Program-made: the position numbers and the translations under genes
Notes under the pieces: generated by a model
Seen by the model: the letters and a program-made list of their open reading frames with translations, nothing else
Told to the model about the DNA's origin: nothing
Database searches by the model: none
NCBI GenBank assembly: GCA_000431335.1
Contig: FR888053.1
Span: 16,853-74,144 of the forward strand
Reading direction: 5' to 3'
Length of the DNA: 57,292 nucleotides
DNA from: Clostridium sp. CAG:343
Lineage (GTDB): Bacteria > Bacillota > Clostridia > TANB77 > CAG-508
Part shown: one piece after another, positions 24,985-34,321 of the stretch
How the letters are laid out: the number at the start of each line of letters is the position of its first letter
How positions within the stretch are numbered: position 1 is the stretch's first letter

Positions 24985-27372
24985 TTATTTTTCATAACTT
25001 ACTTTAGCATATTTCTTTAATTTTTCATAAACTAAATAATTAACTGTTCCTGCAGGGAAATGACCATCTTTATCTTTTTTTCCAGCTGGTACACCTGTCA
25101 AAACTTCGATTCCTTCTTCAATAGATGAGACAGAATAAATATGGAATTTTTTTTCTTTTACTGCTTGAATTATTTCATCAGATAATTGTAAATTATCAAC
25201 ATTTTGAACAGGTATCATAACACCATGAGAACCATCTAAGCCACGCACTTTACATACTTGAAAATATCCTTCGATTTTTTCATTTACTCCTCCAATAGGT
25301 TGGATTTGTCCTTTTTGGTTTACAGAGCCTGTAACAGCAATTGATTGATTAATTGGGATGCCAGATAAACTAGAAAGTAATCCATATAATTCAGTACTAG
25401 AAGCACTATCACCATCTACTCCATTATATAATTGTTCAAAACAAATACTTGCTGTTAAACATAAAGGAATATCTTGAGCAAACATTTCACCTAAATATCC
25501 AGTTAATATTAAAACACCTTTTGAATGAGAAGGTCCAGATATTTCTACTTCTCTTTCAATATTAACAATATTACTTTTTCCTGTATAAGTGTTAACAGTT
25601 ATTTTTGCTGGCTTTCCAAATGTATAATCACCAACAGTTAATACTGTTAAACCATTTAATTCACCGACTTCATATCCAGAGGTATTAATTAAAAGTGAAT
25701 TTTCTTTTATCATTTCTAAATATTTTTCATCATATTTTTTAACTCTTTCAATTCTTTCAGACAAAGCTTTATCAATAAATTTTCTAGTTACGATTTTTGA
25801 TCTAGAAATTTTAGCCCATGTTGCAGCTTCACCAACAACTTGAATTAAATCATCAAATCTAGTTGAAATTTTGCTATGACTTCCTGCTAATTTAGAAGCA
25901 TATTCAACTAATCTAGCCATTGCATCTCTATCTAATTGAGGTAAACCTTCATGTTCGCAAAATCCATGTATAATTTGAGCTAATTTATTGACATTTTCAT
26001 TAGTAATTTCAGCAGATTCCTCAAATTCAACTTTAATTTTAAATAATTTTCTGAAATCAGAATCCATTGCTAATAATGTCTGATAAATGTTACTATTACC
26101 TATTAATATTACTTTCAAATTTAAAGGAATAGGTTCTGGTTTTAAAGAAATTAGAGTTACAGAAGAACGCTGGTCTGCCACATTTTCAATTCCTAATTCT
26201 TTTATTCGTAAAGCTTTTTTTAAAGCTTCATAACAAGCAGCGTTTGATAATAAATCTTTTGCTTGAAAAATAATATAACCACCATTTGCTTGTTGCATAA
26301 GACCAGATTTTAACATTGTATGGTCAGTTTTTAAAGCACCATAATAGTTTTCATATTCCAATGTACCAAAAATGTTTTGGTAAGAATAGTTAGAGTCCAT
26401 AATAACAGGAGCGCCATCTCTGTTTGAATTATCAACAAATAAATTAACACGATAATTTAAACAAGGATCAGTTTTCCTTAAATTAGGATTTGGTTGGTTT
26501 TGAGGTGTTTGTTTATTAGGATCTTCTAAAAAAGTTGGAATATTTTTTAAAACATCTTGTTTTACATTATTTAAAAAAGTATTTATTTTTTTATTTCTTT
26601 TATATTTAGATTTTAAATAATTAATGTGAACATTTACAGTAAGTAAAGCCACATTTGATTGCCATTCTGAAATTTTTTTGTCAGATTGACGCTCTATTTC
26701 TTTTATTTGACTTATAGCAGTCATTATTTGTTCTTGAACTAGAACAGATTTTGCTTCATATTGTTGTTTTATTTCATCAGATAGTTTATCAAATTCTTCT
26801 TCTTCTATTGCTTTACCATCTACAACAGGCATCATATAAATACCATTTTGAGCAGCTTTAACTTGAAAATCATATTTAGAAGCTTCTTTATTTAATTTAT
26901 CTAATAAAGCAGAACGCTTTTCTTCAAATTCTTGTTTTATTAAAGCTTTTTCTTTTTCAAAATCATCATTATTAAATGTTTTTTGAATATCTTTTCGTAT
27001 TTCTTTAATAAATCCATCCATAGCTTCTTTAAATTCTTTACCCTGTCCAGCAGGTAATTCAACAGCTATTGGTTCGTTTGGATTTTCAAAATTATAGATA
27101 TAACACCAATCTGAAGGAACTTTCTTTTTTGTTGCTATTTTTTGTAGATAATTTTTTGTGTACATTGTTTTACCAACTCCACTAGGTCCTTCTAGATATA
27201 AGTTATATCCTTTTACATCAACTTGCAAACCAAATTCTAGAGCTTTAATACCTCTGTCTTGACCTATTCCTTCTTGGATGGGTTCTAATTCTTCTGTGGT
27301 ATCAAAGTGAAAAATATCTGGATTACAAGTCATTTTTAAATCTTTATAATTTAATTCATTTTTATTTTTCAT
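24985..27372 (-). CDS. Lon-like ATP-dependent protease (AAA_32/LonB-YcbZ type)
   Basis: 795 aa. Seen: N-terminal AAA segment with Walker A GPSGVGKTMYT (about residues 59-69), a coiled, Lys/Glu-rich insertion (about 120-290), the rest of the AAA domain, and a C-terminal Lon protease domain with the catalytic Ser in NGVDGDSASST (about 655) and Lys in GGVNEKIEGYF (about 698). This layout is that of the YcbZ/LonB-like family (PF13654), not of LonA, since no N-terminal Lon substrate-binding domain is present. Roughly normal length. Single gene, followed upstream by a long non-coding gap with a foldback element. Confidence 0.92.
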   Translation of the reverse strand: MKNKNELNYKDLKMTCNPDIFHFDTTEELEPIQEGIGQDRGIKALEFGLQVDVKGYNLYLEGPSGVGKTMYTKNYLQKIATKKKVPSDWCYIYNFENPNEPIAVELPAGQGKEFKEAMDGFIKEIRKDIQKTFNNDDFEKEKALIKQEFEEKRSALLDKLNKEASKYDFQVKAAQNGIYMMPVVDGKAIEEEEFDKLSDEIKQQYEAKSVLVQEQIMTAISQIKEIERQSDKKISEWQSNVALLTVNVHINYLKSKYKRNKKINTFLNNVKQDVLKNIPTFLEDPNKQTPQNQPNPNLRKTDPCLNYRVNLFVDNSNRDGAPVIMDSNYSYQNIFGTLEYENYYGALKTDHTMLKSGLMQQANGGYIIFQAKDLLSNAACYEALKKALRIKELGIENVADQRSSVTLISLKPEPIPLNLKVILIGNSNIYQTLLAMDSDFRKLFKIKVEFEESAEITNENVNKLAQIIHGFCEHEGLPQLDRDAMARLVEYASKLAGSHSKISTRFDDLIQVVGEAATWAKISRSKIVTRKFIDKALSERIERVKKYDEKYLEMIKENSLLINTSGYEVGELNGLTVLTVGDYTFGKPAKITVNTYTGKSNIVNIEREVEISGPSHSKGVLILTGYLGEMFAQDIPLCLTASICFEQLYNGVDGDSASSTELYGLLSSLSGIPINQSIAVTGSVNQKGQIQPIGGVNEKIEGYFQVCKVRGLDGSHGVMIPVQNVDNLQLSDEIIQAVKEKKFHIYSVSSIEEGIEVLTGVPAGKKDKDGHFPAGTVNYLVYEKLKKYAKVSYEK

Positions 27373-27500
27373 TTGTTTCCTCCAATATTTTTTCTTAGTA
27401 TAACCAGTTTAAAATTATTTTATATTAGTTGTAAGAAAAAGTAAAGAAATTATGAAAAAAAAATGAAATATGTTTATGAATATGTTAAATTTCGTAATCG
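27373..27500. other. AT-rich upstream region of the Lon-like gene
   Basis: Holds the ribosome binding site (TTGGAGGAAA on the minus strand) and presumably the promoter of the Lon-like gene. I see nothing else. Confidence 0.5.
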
Positions 27501-27949
27501 TATGTTTTATTAAATAGTGTAAAAGCTAGTTCCTTAAGGGTTATAATATTTTTAAGATTATATCCTTTTCATTACGTTCAAAAAGAAAATCTAATATAAA
27601 AAAACAAGGCTTTTTCACTCAGGCTAAAATGTATATATGTATATGATTTTACAATGTTTGAATATGATTGAAGCAATATTAGAATTTCTTAAAGAAATTC
27701 ATGGAAAATGTTCACGTCGAGCTTTAGCTCGGACTAAGTGAAAGGGTGCCATTAATTTATTTTAGAAATTCTTATGTTGCGTATTGAACTGAAAACATCA
27801 TAAAATCATATACATATATACATTTTCCCGTGAACATTACTCATTTTTTTATATAAGATTTTCTATTTTTCTCTTCAATCAAACGGATATAATCTTAAAA
27901 ATATTATAACCCTTAAGGAACTAGCTCTTACACTATTTAATGAAACATA
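27501..27949. mobile_element. 449-bp foldback element (MITE-like)
   Basis: Left end TATGTTTTATTAAATAGTG and right end, inverted, TATGTTTCATTAAATAGTG. The inverted arms continue for about 65 bp with few mismatches (AGCTAGTTCCTTAAGGG, TAATATTTTTAAGATTATAT), break, and resume around ATGTATATATGTATATGATT (27631 and 27805 regions). Flanking TA on both sides fits insertion at TA as for mariner-type elements. Internal hairpins include CGAGCTTTAGCTCG near 27719. No frame codes for a transposase, so it is non-autonomous or a large structured RNA. Confidence 0.7.
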
Positions 27950-28085
27950 TAGATACAAACAATAATATAAATACAGTAAAAAAATAATTGAACTACTTGT
28001 TCAAAATAACATAAAACTATTGCAATATTAAACAAAAGTATATATAATAAAAACAAATTATCTGTAGGTGAGAGGATAAAAAAGT

Positions 28086-28673
28086 ATGAACAAAACAAAA
28101 AGAAAAATATTTGAAACTTCAATGAAATTATTTGCAGAAAAAGGCTATGATGCAACAAGTATAGAAGATATAACTGCAACAGTAGGAGTAGCAAAAGGAA
28201 CACTATATTATCATTTTTCAAGTAAAGAAGAAATATTTAACTTTTTAGTAGAAGAAGGAATAAAACTTTTACAAAATAGTGTAGATATAAAAACTGCCAA
28301 ATTTCCTAATTATATTGATAAATTAAAAGCTATTGTTTTAATACAAATAAAAATAGTAGTAAAATATGAAGACTTAATAACTATACTTTTAAGCCAATTT
28401 TGGGGAAATGAAAGTAGAAACCAAATGTGTAAAGAAAATATCCTTTCATATATTAGTAAAATAGAAGATATTGTAAGAGAAGGAATTGAAAAAGGCGAAA
28501 TAAAAAAAGGAAATCCACAAGCAATTGCTTCTGAAATTTATGGACTAATATGTTCAAGTTTGGTATATAAAGCAAGAAGTAAAGAAGAAATTGATATTAT
28601 AAAATTATATAAAGAATTTGAGAATACAATAATAGAAGGATTAAAAATAAATAGAGGAGAGATAAAACAATGA
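28086..28673 (+). CDS. TetR-family transcriptional regulator
   Basis: 195 aa. N-terminal TetR helix-turn-helix (MKLFAEKGYDATSIEDITATVGVAKGTLYYHFSSKEEIF, about residues 14-52), followed by an all-helical ligand-binding domain. Its last codon overlaps the start of the acyl-CoA synthetase gene (ATGA), so it most likely controls its own operon in response to a fatty acid or acyl-CoA; this is inference from context. Ribosome binding site GTGAGAGGAT. Confidence 0.92.
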   Translation: MNKTKRKIFETSMKLFAEKGYDATSIEDITATVGVAKGTLYYHFSSKEEIFNFLVEEGIKLLQNSVDIKTAKFPNYIDKLKAIVLIQIKIVVKYEDLITILLSQFWGNESRNQMCKENILSYISKIEDIVREGIEKGEIKKGNPQAIASEIYGLICSSLVYKARSKEEIDIIKLYKEFENTIIEGLKINRGEIKQ

Positions 28674-30382
28674 GAAAACCAATTCATGATTATATGGAAT
28701 TTACAGACTTAAAAGATATGCTAAATAAAACTGGTGAGATATATGGAGATAGACCAGCATATGTATTTAAAACTGAAGAAAAAGGTAAGTTTAGAGAAAT
28801 TACACATAAAGAATTTAGAGATGATATAAATTCTTTAGGTACAGCACTTATTGAATTAGGTTTAAAAGGAAAAAGAGTTGCTGTTATCTCTGACAATAGA
28901 TATGAGTGGGGATTAGTATATTTAGCTGTTGCAACTGGAGTAGGAGTAATTGTGCCTTTAGATAAAGCTCTTCCTGATAATGAAATCGAGAGTCTAATGA
29001 TGCGTTCAGAAATAGAAGCTATAGTTTACTCTAAAAAATACGACGAAGTAATGAACAGAGTAAGAGAAGAAAAAAATACAAATGTAAAATATTTTATTTC
29101 AATGGATATAGAAAAAAATGAAAAAGAAGTGTATTCATTAAAGCAATTATTAGAAAAAGGAAAGAAAAAAATAGAAGATGGAGATAGAGAATTTTTAGAT
29201 GCTAAAATTAATGCAGAAGAAATGGGGATAATGTTATTTACATCTGGAACAACAGCAAGGTCTAAAGCTGTTATGTTATCACATAAAAATATATGTGCTA
29301 ATTTAATGGATATAGCATCTGTTATAAAGTTAAAAGAAGACGATAGAATGTTATCATTTTTACCATTACATCATACTTTTGAGTGTACAGTAGGTTTCTT
29401 ATATCCAATTTCAAAAGGATGTTCTATTGCATTTTGTGAAGGAATTAGACATATAGCAGATAATGTAAAAGAGTTCCAAGTAACTGCAATGATATCTGTT
29501 CCTATTTTATATGAAACAATATACAAAAAGATTATGAAGGGAATAGAGAAAAAAGGAAAATTAGAAACTGTAAAAAAGGGAATAAAAATTAGTAATTTCT
29601 TATTAAAATTTGGAATTGATATAAGAAGAATAATATTTAAAGAAGTACATGAAAACCTAGGAGGAAAAGCTAGATTATTTGTTGCAGGAGGAGCTGCTTT
29701 GGATCCGGAAGCAGAAAGAGGTTTTAACAATTTTGGAATAAAAATGTTACAAGGGTATGGTTTAACAGAAAGTTCACCAGTAATAGCAGCAGAAGATGAC
29801 AAATATCAAAGATTAGGTTCAATAGGAAAAGCTTTTCCAAGTATAGACGTAAAAATAGAAAATCCAAATGAAGAAGGAGTAGGAGAATTACTTGCAAAAG
29901 GACCATCAATAATGCTTGGATATTATAACAATGAAGAAGCAACAAAAGAAACATTAGAAGATGGGTGGCTACATACAGGAGATTTAGCAAAAATAGATAA
30001 GGATGGATACATATTTATTTCAGGAAGAAAGAAATTTGTTATTGTATTAAAAAATGGAAAAAACATTTATCCAGAAGAACTTGAAACTTTAGTTAATAAA
30101 ATTGAAGGAATAAAAGAAAGTTTTGTATACGGAAAGCCAGAAGATGATGGAGATTATAAAATTTGTTGTAAGATTGTTTATGACAAGGATAATGTAAAAG
30201 AAATTTATGGAACAGATGAAGAAGAAAAATTAAAAGAATTAATTTGGCAAGAAGTGAAGAAGGTAAACAAAACAATGCCTGCTTATAAATATATTAGAGA
30301 AATTACTTTAACAGATAAAGAATTAATAAAAACAACTACTCAAAAGATAAAAAGATTTGAAGAAATGAAAAACGTAATATAA
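28670..30382 (+). CDS. Long-chain fatty acid-CoA ligase (AMP-binding family)
   Basis: 570 aa adenylate-forming enzyme that activates carboxylic acids, probably fatty acids, to CoA thioesters. Seen: P-loop motif MLFTSGTTARSKAVMLSH (about residues 189-206), GYGLTESSPV (about 361-370), the GWLHTGDLA core motif (about 427-435), GRKKFVIVLKNGKNIYPEELE hinge, and a C-terminal Lys in TTTQKIKR. Translationally coupled to the TetR regulator by a four-base overlap. Substrate chain length cannot be read from the sequence. Confidence 0.92.
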   Translation: MRKPIHDYMEFTDLKDMLNKTGEIYGDRPAYVFKTEEKGKFREITHKEFRDDINSLGTALIELGLKGKRVAVISDNRYEWGLVYLAVATGVGVIVPLDKALPDNEIESLMMRSEIEAIVYSKKYDEVMNRVREEKNTNVKYFISMDIEKNEKEVYSLKQLLEKGKKKIEDGDREFLDAKINAEEMGIMLFTSGTTARSKAVMLSHKNICANLMDIASVIKLKEDDRMLSFLPLHHTFECTVGFLYPISKGCSIAFCEGIRHIADNVKEFQVTAMISVPILYETIYKKIMKGIEKKGKLETVKKGIKISNFLLKFGIDIRRIIFKEVHENLGGKARLFVAGGAALDPEAERGFNNFGIKMLQGYGLTESSPVIAAEDDKYQRLGSIGKAFPSIDVKIENPNEEGVGELLAKGPSIMLGYYNNEEATKETLEDGWLHTGDLAKIDKDGYIFISGRKKFVIVLKNGKNIYPEELETLVNKIEGIKESFVYGKPEDDGDYKICCKIVYDKDNVKEIYGTDEEEKLKELIWQEVKKVNKTMPAYKYIREITLTDKELIKTTTQKIKRFEEMKNVI

Positions 30383-30390
30383 GGAAAAAA

Positions 30391-30418
30391 AGGGAAAAGG
30401 TTAGTAATACTTTTCCCT
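30391..30418 (+). terminator. Hairpin after the acyl-CoA synthetase gene
   Basis: AGGGAAAAG (30391-30399) pairs with CTTTTCCCT (30410-30418); the U-tract is weak (AAAATTTAG). Confidence 0.6.
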
Positions 30419-30488
30419 AAAATTTAGTTTGTAACAAAAATGTAATATTTCTGTAACATAAATTTAATATAAAAAAATGAATATCATC

Positions 30489-30517
30489 TTGTAGTTTTTT
30501 GTTAGTTAATGTATAAT
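30489..30517 (+). promoter_or_regulatory. Promoter of the 30572 gene
   Basis: TTGTAG (30489-30494), 17-bp spacer, TATAAT (30512-30517). Confidence 0.65.
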
Positions 30518-30571
30518 TATAGAGAAAAGAGCAAAAAGCAAACACGCGTAAGATAAAGGAGGTAATTTACA

Positions 30572-31408
30572 ATGTCTAAATCTGGCATAGTAAATGTGAG
30601 AATGGTTATCACAGAGGAAAAAATATTATCAAATATAGATAAAGTTCAAAAATTGATTAATCCAAAAAGTAAAAAACAAATTATTCAATTAGAAGATGAT
30701 ACTTACTTTAAGGATTTAGTAGAATCAATAAAAACATATTTAATTGAATATCCAAAAAAGAAAAACTTCCCTACAAGTGTGTATAAAGCAGCTTATGGGT
30801 TAGTTGAATTTGCTACAAATCAATTTGAAGATAATACAAAGAAAATAGAAGAATTAATTAGACAAAGAGAACAAAATATAGCTTTAGCAGGTCAATTAAA
30901 AGGACTTATTGATGCAGTAGTTAATAAAGAAAAGGATTGGAAAGACCAAGTAAAACAAGCTGAAGAAAACTTTTCAGAAGATATAATAGAACCTTTAACT
31001 ATTGTTGGAAAAGCAAGAAGTACAAAATCACAAAATTATCAAGATGCAATGAAATTATTAAATGCTAGAGTAAATAACTTAGAGTCTAATTTACATATAG
31101 AAATTGATATGGAAAGAATTGAAGATAGATCAAAAGCTTTAAGTTATATTGGAATAGAAATAGCTGATGCATTAAAATCAATACCAACACCAGTAGAAGA
31201 AGTTGAAAATCAACAAGAAATACAAGAGGTACAACAAGTTCAAGAAGAACAACAATATATACAAGAAACAACATTTGAAACAAAACCAAGTTTATGGCAA
31301 AGATTTAAAAATAGCAAATTTGTAAGAGCAATGAAAGCTATTACAAGAATTAGAATAGTAATTGATGCTCCAAACGCACTTCCAGAAGGAAGAGGAGAAA
31401 ATAATTAG
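30572..31408 (+). CDS. Helical protein of unknown function
   Basis: 278 aa, soluble. Not recognised. A mostly helical, Lys/Glu-rich body (to about residue 210), then a Gln/Glu/Val-rich linker (VEENQ-type, about 211-238), then a basic, probably amphipathic segment (LWQRFKNSKFVRAMKAITRIRIVID) and a short tail. The basic C-terminal helix could bind membrane or nucleic acid. AAAGGAGG ribosome binding site with a long 10-base gap. Single-gene unit with its own promoter and terminator. Confidence 0.7.
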   Translation: MSKSGIVNVRMVITEEKILSNIDKVQKLINPKSKKQIIQLEDDTYFKDLVESIKTYLIEYPKKKNFPTSVYKAAYGLVEFATNQFEDNTKKIEELIRQREQNIALAGQLKGLIDAVVNKEKDWKDQVKQAEENFSEDIIEPLTIVGKARSTKSQNYQDAMKLLNARVNNLESNLHIEIDMERIEDRSKALSYIGIEIADALKSIPTPVEEVENQQEIQEVQQVQEEQQYIQETTFETKPSLWQRFKNSKFVRAMKAITRIRIVIDAPNALPEGRGENN

Positions 31409-31412
31409 TAAA

Positions 31413-31444
31413 GTAAGAAGTTAGCTAAAGCTAGCTTCTTATTT
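31413..31444 (+). terminator. Terminator of the 30572 gene
   Basis: Stem AAGAAG-TTAGCT with AGCTAG-CTTCTT followed by ATTTT. Confidence 0.7.
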
Positions 31445-31448
31445 TAAT

Positions 31449-31477
31449 TTGACTTTTTTTGGTATATATAGTATAAT
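31449..31477 (+). promoter_or_regulatory. Promoter of rnj
   Basis: TTGACT (31449-31454), 17-bp spacer, TATAAT (31472-31477): near-consensus, giving a leader of about 190 nt before the start at 31674. Confidence 0.8.
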
Positions 31478-31616
31478 AACAATCAGTGTAATAGTATTGA
31501 TCGGAATTTATTAAAATAGAGTATATATGTAGGAAAGAGAGAATTATAAAGACTGCATATTAAGTAAATAACTCTATTATTTTGTACATAGGAATGAAAA
31601 ATAGTAAATTAGGTCA

Positions 31617-31647
31617 AAATTAGTTTAGAGAATAAACTAGTTTTTTT
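31617..31647 (+). terminator. Leader terminator (attenuator) upstream of rnj
   Basis: TAGTTTA (31621-31627) pairs with TAAACTA (31633-31639), extendable on both sides, followed by T7 (31641-31647). It lies after the rnj promoter and just before its ribosome binding site, so it would prematurely end transcription. A competing upstream helix AATAGAGT/ACTCTATT encloses about 45 nt of the leader. Confidence 0.65.
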
Positions 31648-31673
31648 AACATTTTAAAATGAAGGGAGAATAT

Positions 31674-33548
31674 ATGATAGAAGAAAATATAAAGAGAAGT
31701 AAGAAAGAAGAAGAAAAAAAGACTCAAACAAAAAGAACAAGAACTAGAAAGGAAAACAAAACAGAAAAAAAAGGAACACAACCAACTGAAGAAAAAAGAA
31801 CAAGAAAACCATATCAAAGAAGAAATACAAATAAAATAATGAAACAAGAAAAAAATGAAAAAAGCAGTAAAGAAAACAATATTTTTAAAAAGCCAAAATT
31901 AAAAATAATCCCATTAGGAGGACTTCATGAGATAGGAAAAAATATCACTGTATTTGAATATGAAAATGAGATTATAGTAGTAGATTGTGGATTATCTTTT
32001 CCAGATGATGACATGCTTGGAGTTGATTTAGTAATACCAGATATTACCTACTTAGAAAAAAATGTAGATAAAATAAAAGGTTTAGTAATTACTCATGGAC
32101 ATGAAGATCATATTGGAGGGGTTCCATATTTATTAAAGAAAATTAATATACCAATTTATGCTACTAGATTAGCAGCGGGATTAATTAGAAATAAATTAGA
32201 AGAACATAAATTATTGAGAAGTACAAAATTAAATGAAGTAATGCAAGGTCAAACTATTAAACTAGGAAAAAACTTTAAAGTTGAATTTATAAGAAGTTCA
32301 CATAGTATTCCAGATTCTGTAATGTTAGCAATTACTACTCCAGCAGGAACAGTTCTTCATACAGGAGATTTTAAAGTAGATTATACTCCAATTGACGGAA
32401 AGTTAATGGATTTTGGAAGAATTGCCGAATTAGGAAACAAAGGAATATTAGCTTTAATGGCAGATAGTACAAATGCAGAAAGAAAAGGATTTACTATGTC
32501 AGAAAGTTCTGTAGGAGAAGTTTTTGATAAATTATTTTTACATTGTACAAAAAGAATTGTAGTTGCAACATTTGCGTCAAATGTTCACAGAGTACAACAA
32601 ATTGTTAATTCAGCTATTAAATATAATAGAAAAATTGCAGTTTGTGGTAGAAGTATGATAAATATGATAGAAACAGCAAGAAACTTAGGTTATATAGAAT
32701 GTCCAGAAAACATATTTATTGATATTGATATGATTAATAACTATACAGATGAACAATTAGTTATTATTACGACAGGAAGCCAAGGAGAACCAATGTCAGC
32801 TTTAACAAGAATGGCAGCGGGAGACCATAGAAAAGTAAAAATAACGCCAAATGATTTAGTTATTATTTCCGCAACGCCAATACCAGGAAATGAGAAATTT
32901 GTATCAAAAGTAATAGATGATTTGATGCAAATTGGAGCAGAGGTTGTTTATAGTTCGTTAGAAGATATCCATGTTTCAGGACATGCTTGTCAAGAAGAAC
33001 AAAAACTAATCTTGGCTTTAGCGAAACCTAAATATTTTATACCTGTACATGGTGAATATAGACAGTTAATTGCTCATAGCGAAACAGCTCAGAGTATGGG
33101 AATTGATAAAGATAATATTATTATGTTATCAAATGGTAGAGTTTTAGAAATAAATGAAAATAGTGCGGAATTTACTTCTACTGTGCCAAGTGGAAGGGTA
33201 TTAGTTGATGGCCTTGGAGTTGGAGATGTAGGAAGTATAGTTCTAAGAGATAGACAGCATTTATCTCAAGATGGTTTAATTGTTATTGTTTTAACTATGG
33301 ATTCTTCAACAGGAGAAGTAATAGCAGGACCAGATGTTATTTCAAGAGGTTTTGTTTATGTTAGAGAATCTGAAAATTTAATGGATGATGTAAAATCTGT
33401 TGTTAGACATGAAATTAAAAAGTGCGAAGAAAAAGGAATTCGTGATTGGTCTACAATAAAAACAACAACAAGAGAAAATTTAAGAGATTATATATTTGCA
33501 AAAACTAAAAGAAACCCAATGATTATACCAATTATAATGGAAGTATAA
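31674..33548 (+). CDS. rnj: Ribonuclease J
   Basis: 624 aa from the ATG at 31674, with GAAGGGAG six bases upstream. Beta-lactamase-fold exo/endoribonuclease central to mRNA turnover in Firmicutes. Seen: metallo-hydrolase metal motif THGHEDHIGG, HTGDFKVD, the beta-CASP region with GSQGEPMSALTRMA, HVSGHA and FIPVHGEYRQ. An N-terminal extension of roughly 75 residues rich in Lys, Arg, Glu and Thr precedes the domain and is not in typical RNase J; it may bind RNA. The leader contains an attenuator-like terminator. Confidence 0.93.
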   Translation: MIEENIKRSKKEEEKKTQTKRTRTRKENKTEKKGTQPTEEKRTRKPYQRRNTNKIMKQEKNEKSSKENNIFKKPKLKIIPLGGLHEIGKNITVFEYENEIIVVDCGLSFPDDDMLGVDLVIPDITYLEKNVDKIKGLVITHGHEDHIGGVPYLLKKINIPIYATRLAAGLIRNKLEEHKLLRSTKLNEVMQGQTIKLGKNFKVEFIRSSHSIPDSVMLAITTPAGTVLHTGDFKVDYTPIDGKLMDFGRIAELGNKGILALMADSTNAERKGFTMSESSVGEVFDKLFLHCTKRIVVATFASNVHRVQQIVNSAIKYNRKIAVCGRSMINMIETARNLGYIECPENIFIDIDMINNYTDEQLVIITTGSQGEPMSALTRMAAGDHRKVKITPNDLVIISATPIPGNEKFVSKVIDDLMQIGAEVVYSSLEDIHVSGHACQEEQKLILALAKPKYFIPVHGEYRQLIAHSETAQSMGIDKDNIIMLSNGRVLEINENSAEFTSTVPSGRVLVDGLGVGDVGSIVLRDRQHLSQDGLIVIVLTMDSSTGEVIAGPDVISRGFVYVRESENLMDDVKSVVRHEIKKCEEKGIRDWSTIKTTTRENLRDYIFAKTKRNPMIIPIIMEV

Positions 33549-33567
33549 TAAAGTAAGGGAAAAGAAT

Positions 33568-34266
33568 ATGAGTGATAAAGAAGTAAGAAATAATAAAGCC
33601 AAAAGAAGGATATCTATATCTAAAATAATAGAGAGTTATAAAAATGGAATGACATATAAGCAAATAGGAGCAGAATTTGAGGTATCTGAAAATGCTATAA
33701 GAAATAGAATAGTAGAATATGAGAAAAAAACAGGTGAAAAAATTAGGAGAACTAGAACATCATCTAAAAATCAAAATATTCCAATAAAAGAGTTATTTAT
33801 TAAATATGCAACAGGTGAAGATATTGAAGAATTAGCTAATAAATATAATATATCAAAAAGTTTTGTGAAAATGAAAGTAAGAGAATTTGCTGAAAAGAAA
33901 CAGATACTTATGAAAGCTATAAATAAATTTAGAGAAGAGTGCAAGAAAAATAAAAATGTAGTTAATGCATTTAACTTAGGATATAAAATCAGAACTATAG
34001 CTATAAGAAATGGTTTGACTGAGGAAGAAGTTCATGAAATACTCGAAGAAAATAAAAAAAGACACATAGAAGATTCTAAAGTTATGAATGAAAAGATGAT
34101 ATATAATTATATTGTAAGATTTGGATATACGAAGGAACAAGTTGAAAAATTTGCAATAGATAATGGTTTTTGTGTTAATAAGAGAATGGTTAAATTAATT
34201 AGCGAATATAAAAAAAATATAGATTTAGAAAAAAAGAAAAATTCAAGAAACGAAGAAGAAAGATAA
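33568..34266 (+). CDS. Helix-turn-helix protein of unknown function
   Basis: 232 aa, highly basic, with at least three helix-turn-helix-like segments: ESYKNGMTYKQIGAEFEVSENAIRNRIVEYE (about 20-52), FIKYATGEDIEELANKYNISKSFVKMKVREFAE (about 73-106) and a third weaker one near 175-200 (YIVRFGYTKEQVEKFAIDNGF). Looks like a DNA-binding protein built from repeats of a resolvase/sigma-like HTH. It starts 20 bp after rnj and probably shares its transcript. No family name assigned. Confidence 0.7.
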   Translation: MSDKEVRNNKAKRRISISKIIESYKNGMTYKQIGAEFEVSENAIRNRIVEYEKKTGEKIRRTRTSSKNQNIPIKELFIKYATGEDIEELANKYNISKSFVKMKVREFAEKKQILMKAINKFREECKKNKNVVNAFNLGYKIRTIAIRNGLTEEEVHEILEENKKRHIEDSKVMNEKMIYNYIVRFGYTKEQVEKFAIDNGFCVNKRMVKLISEYKKNIDLEKKKNSRNEEER

Positions 34267-34321
34267 GGAATCAAGTTTTATATACATGAAGTAGTGTTAA
34301 AATTAATATAAAAAGGAGAGA

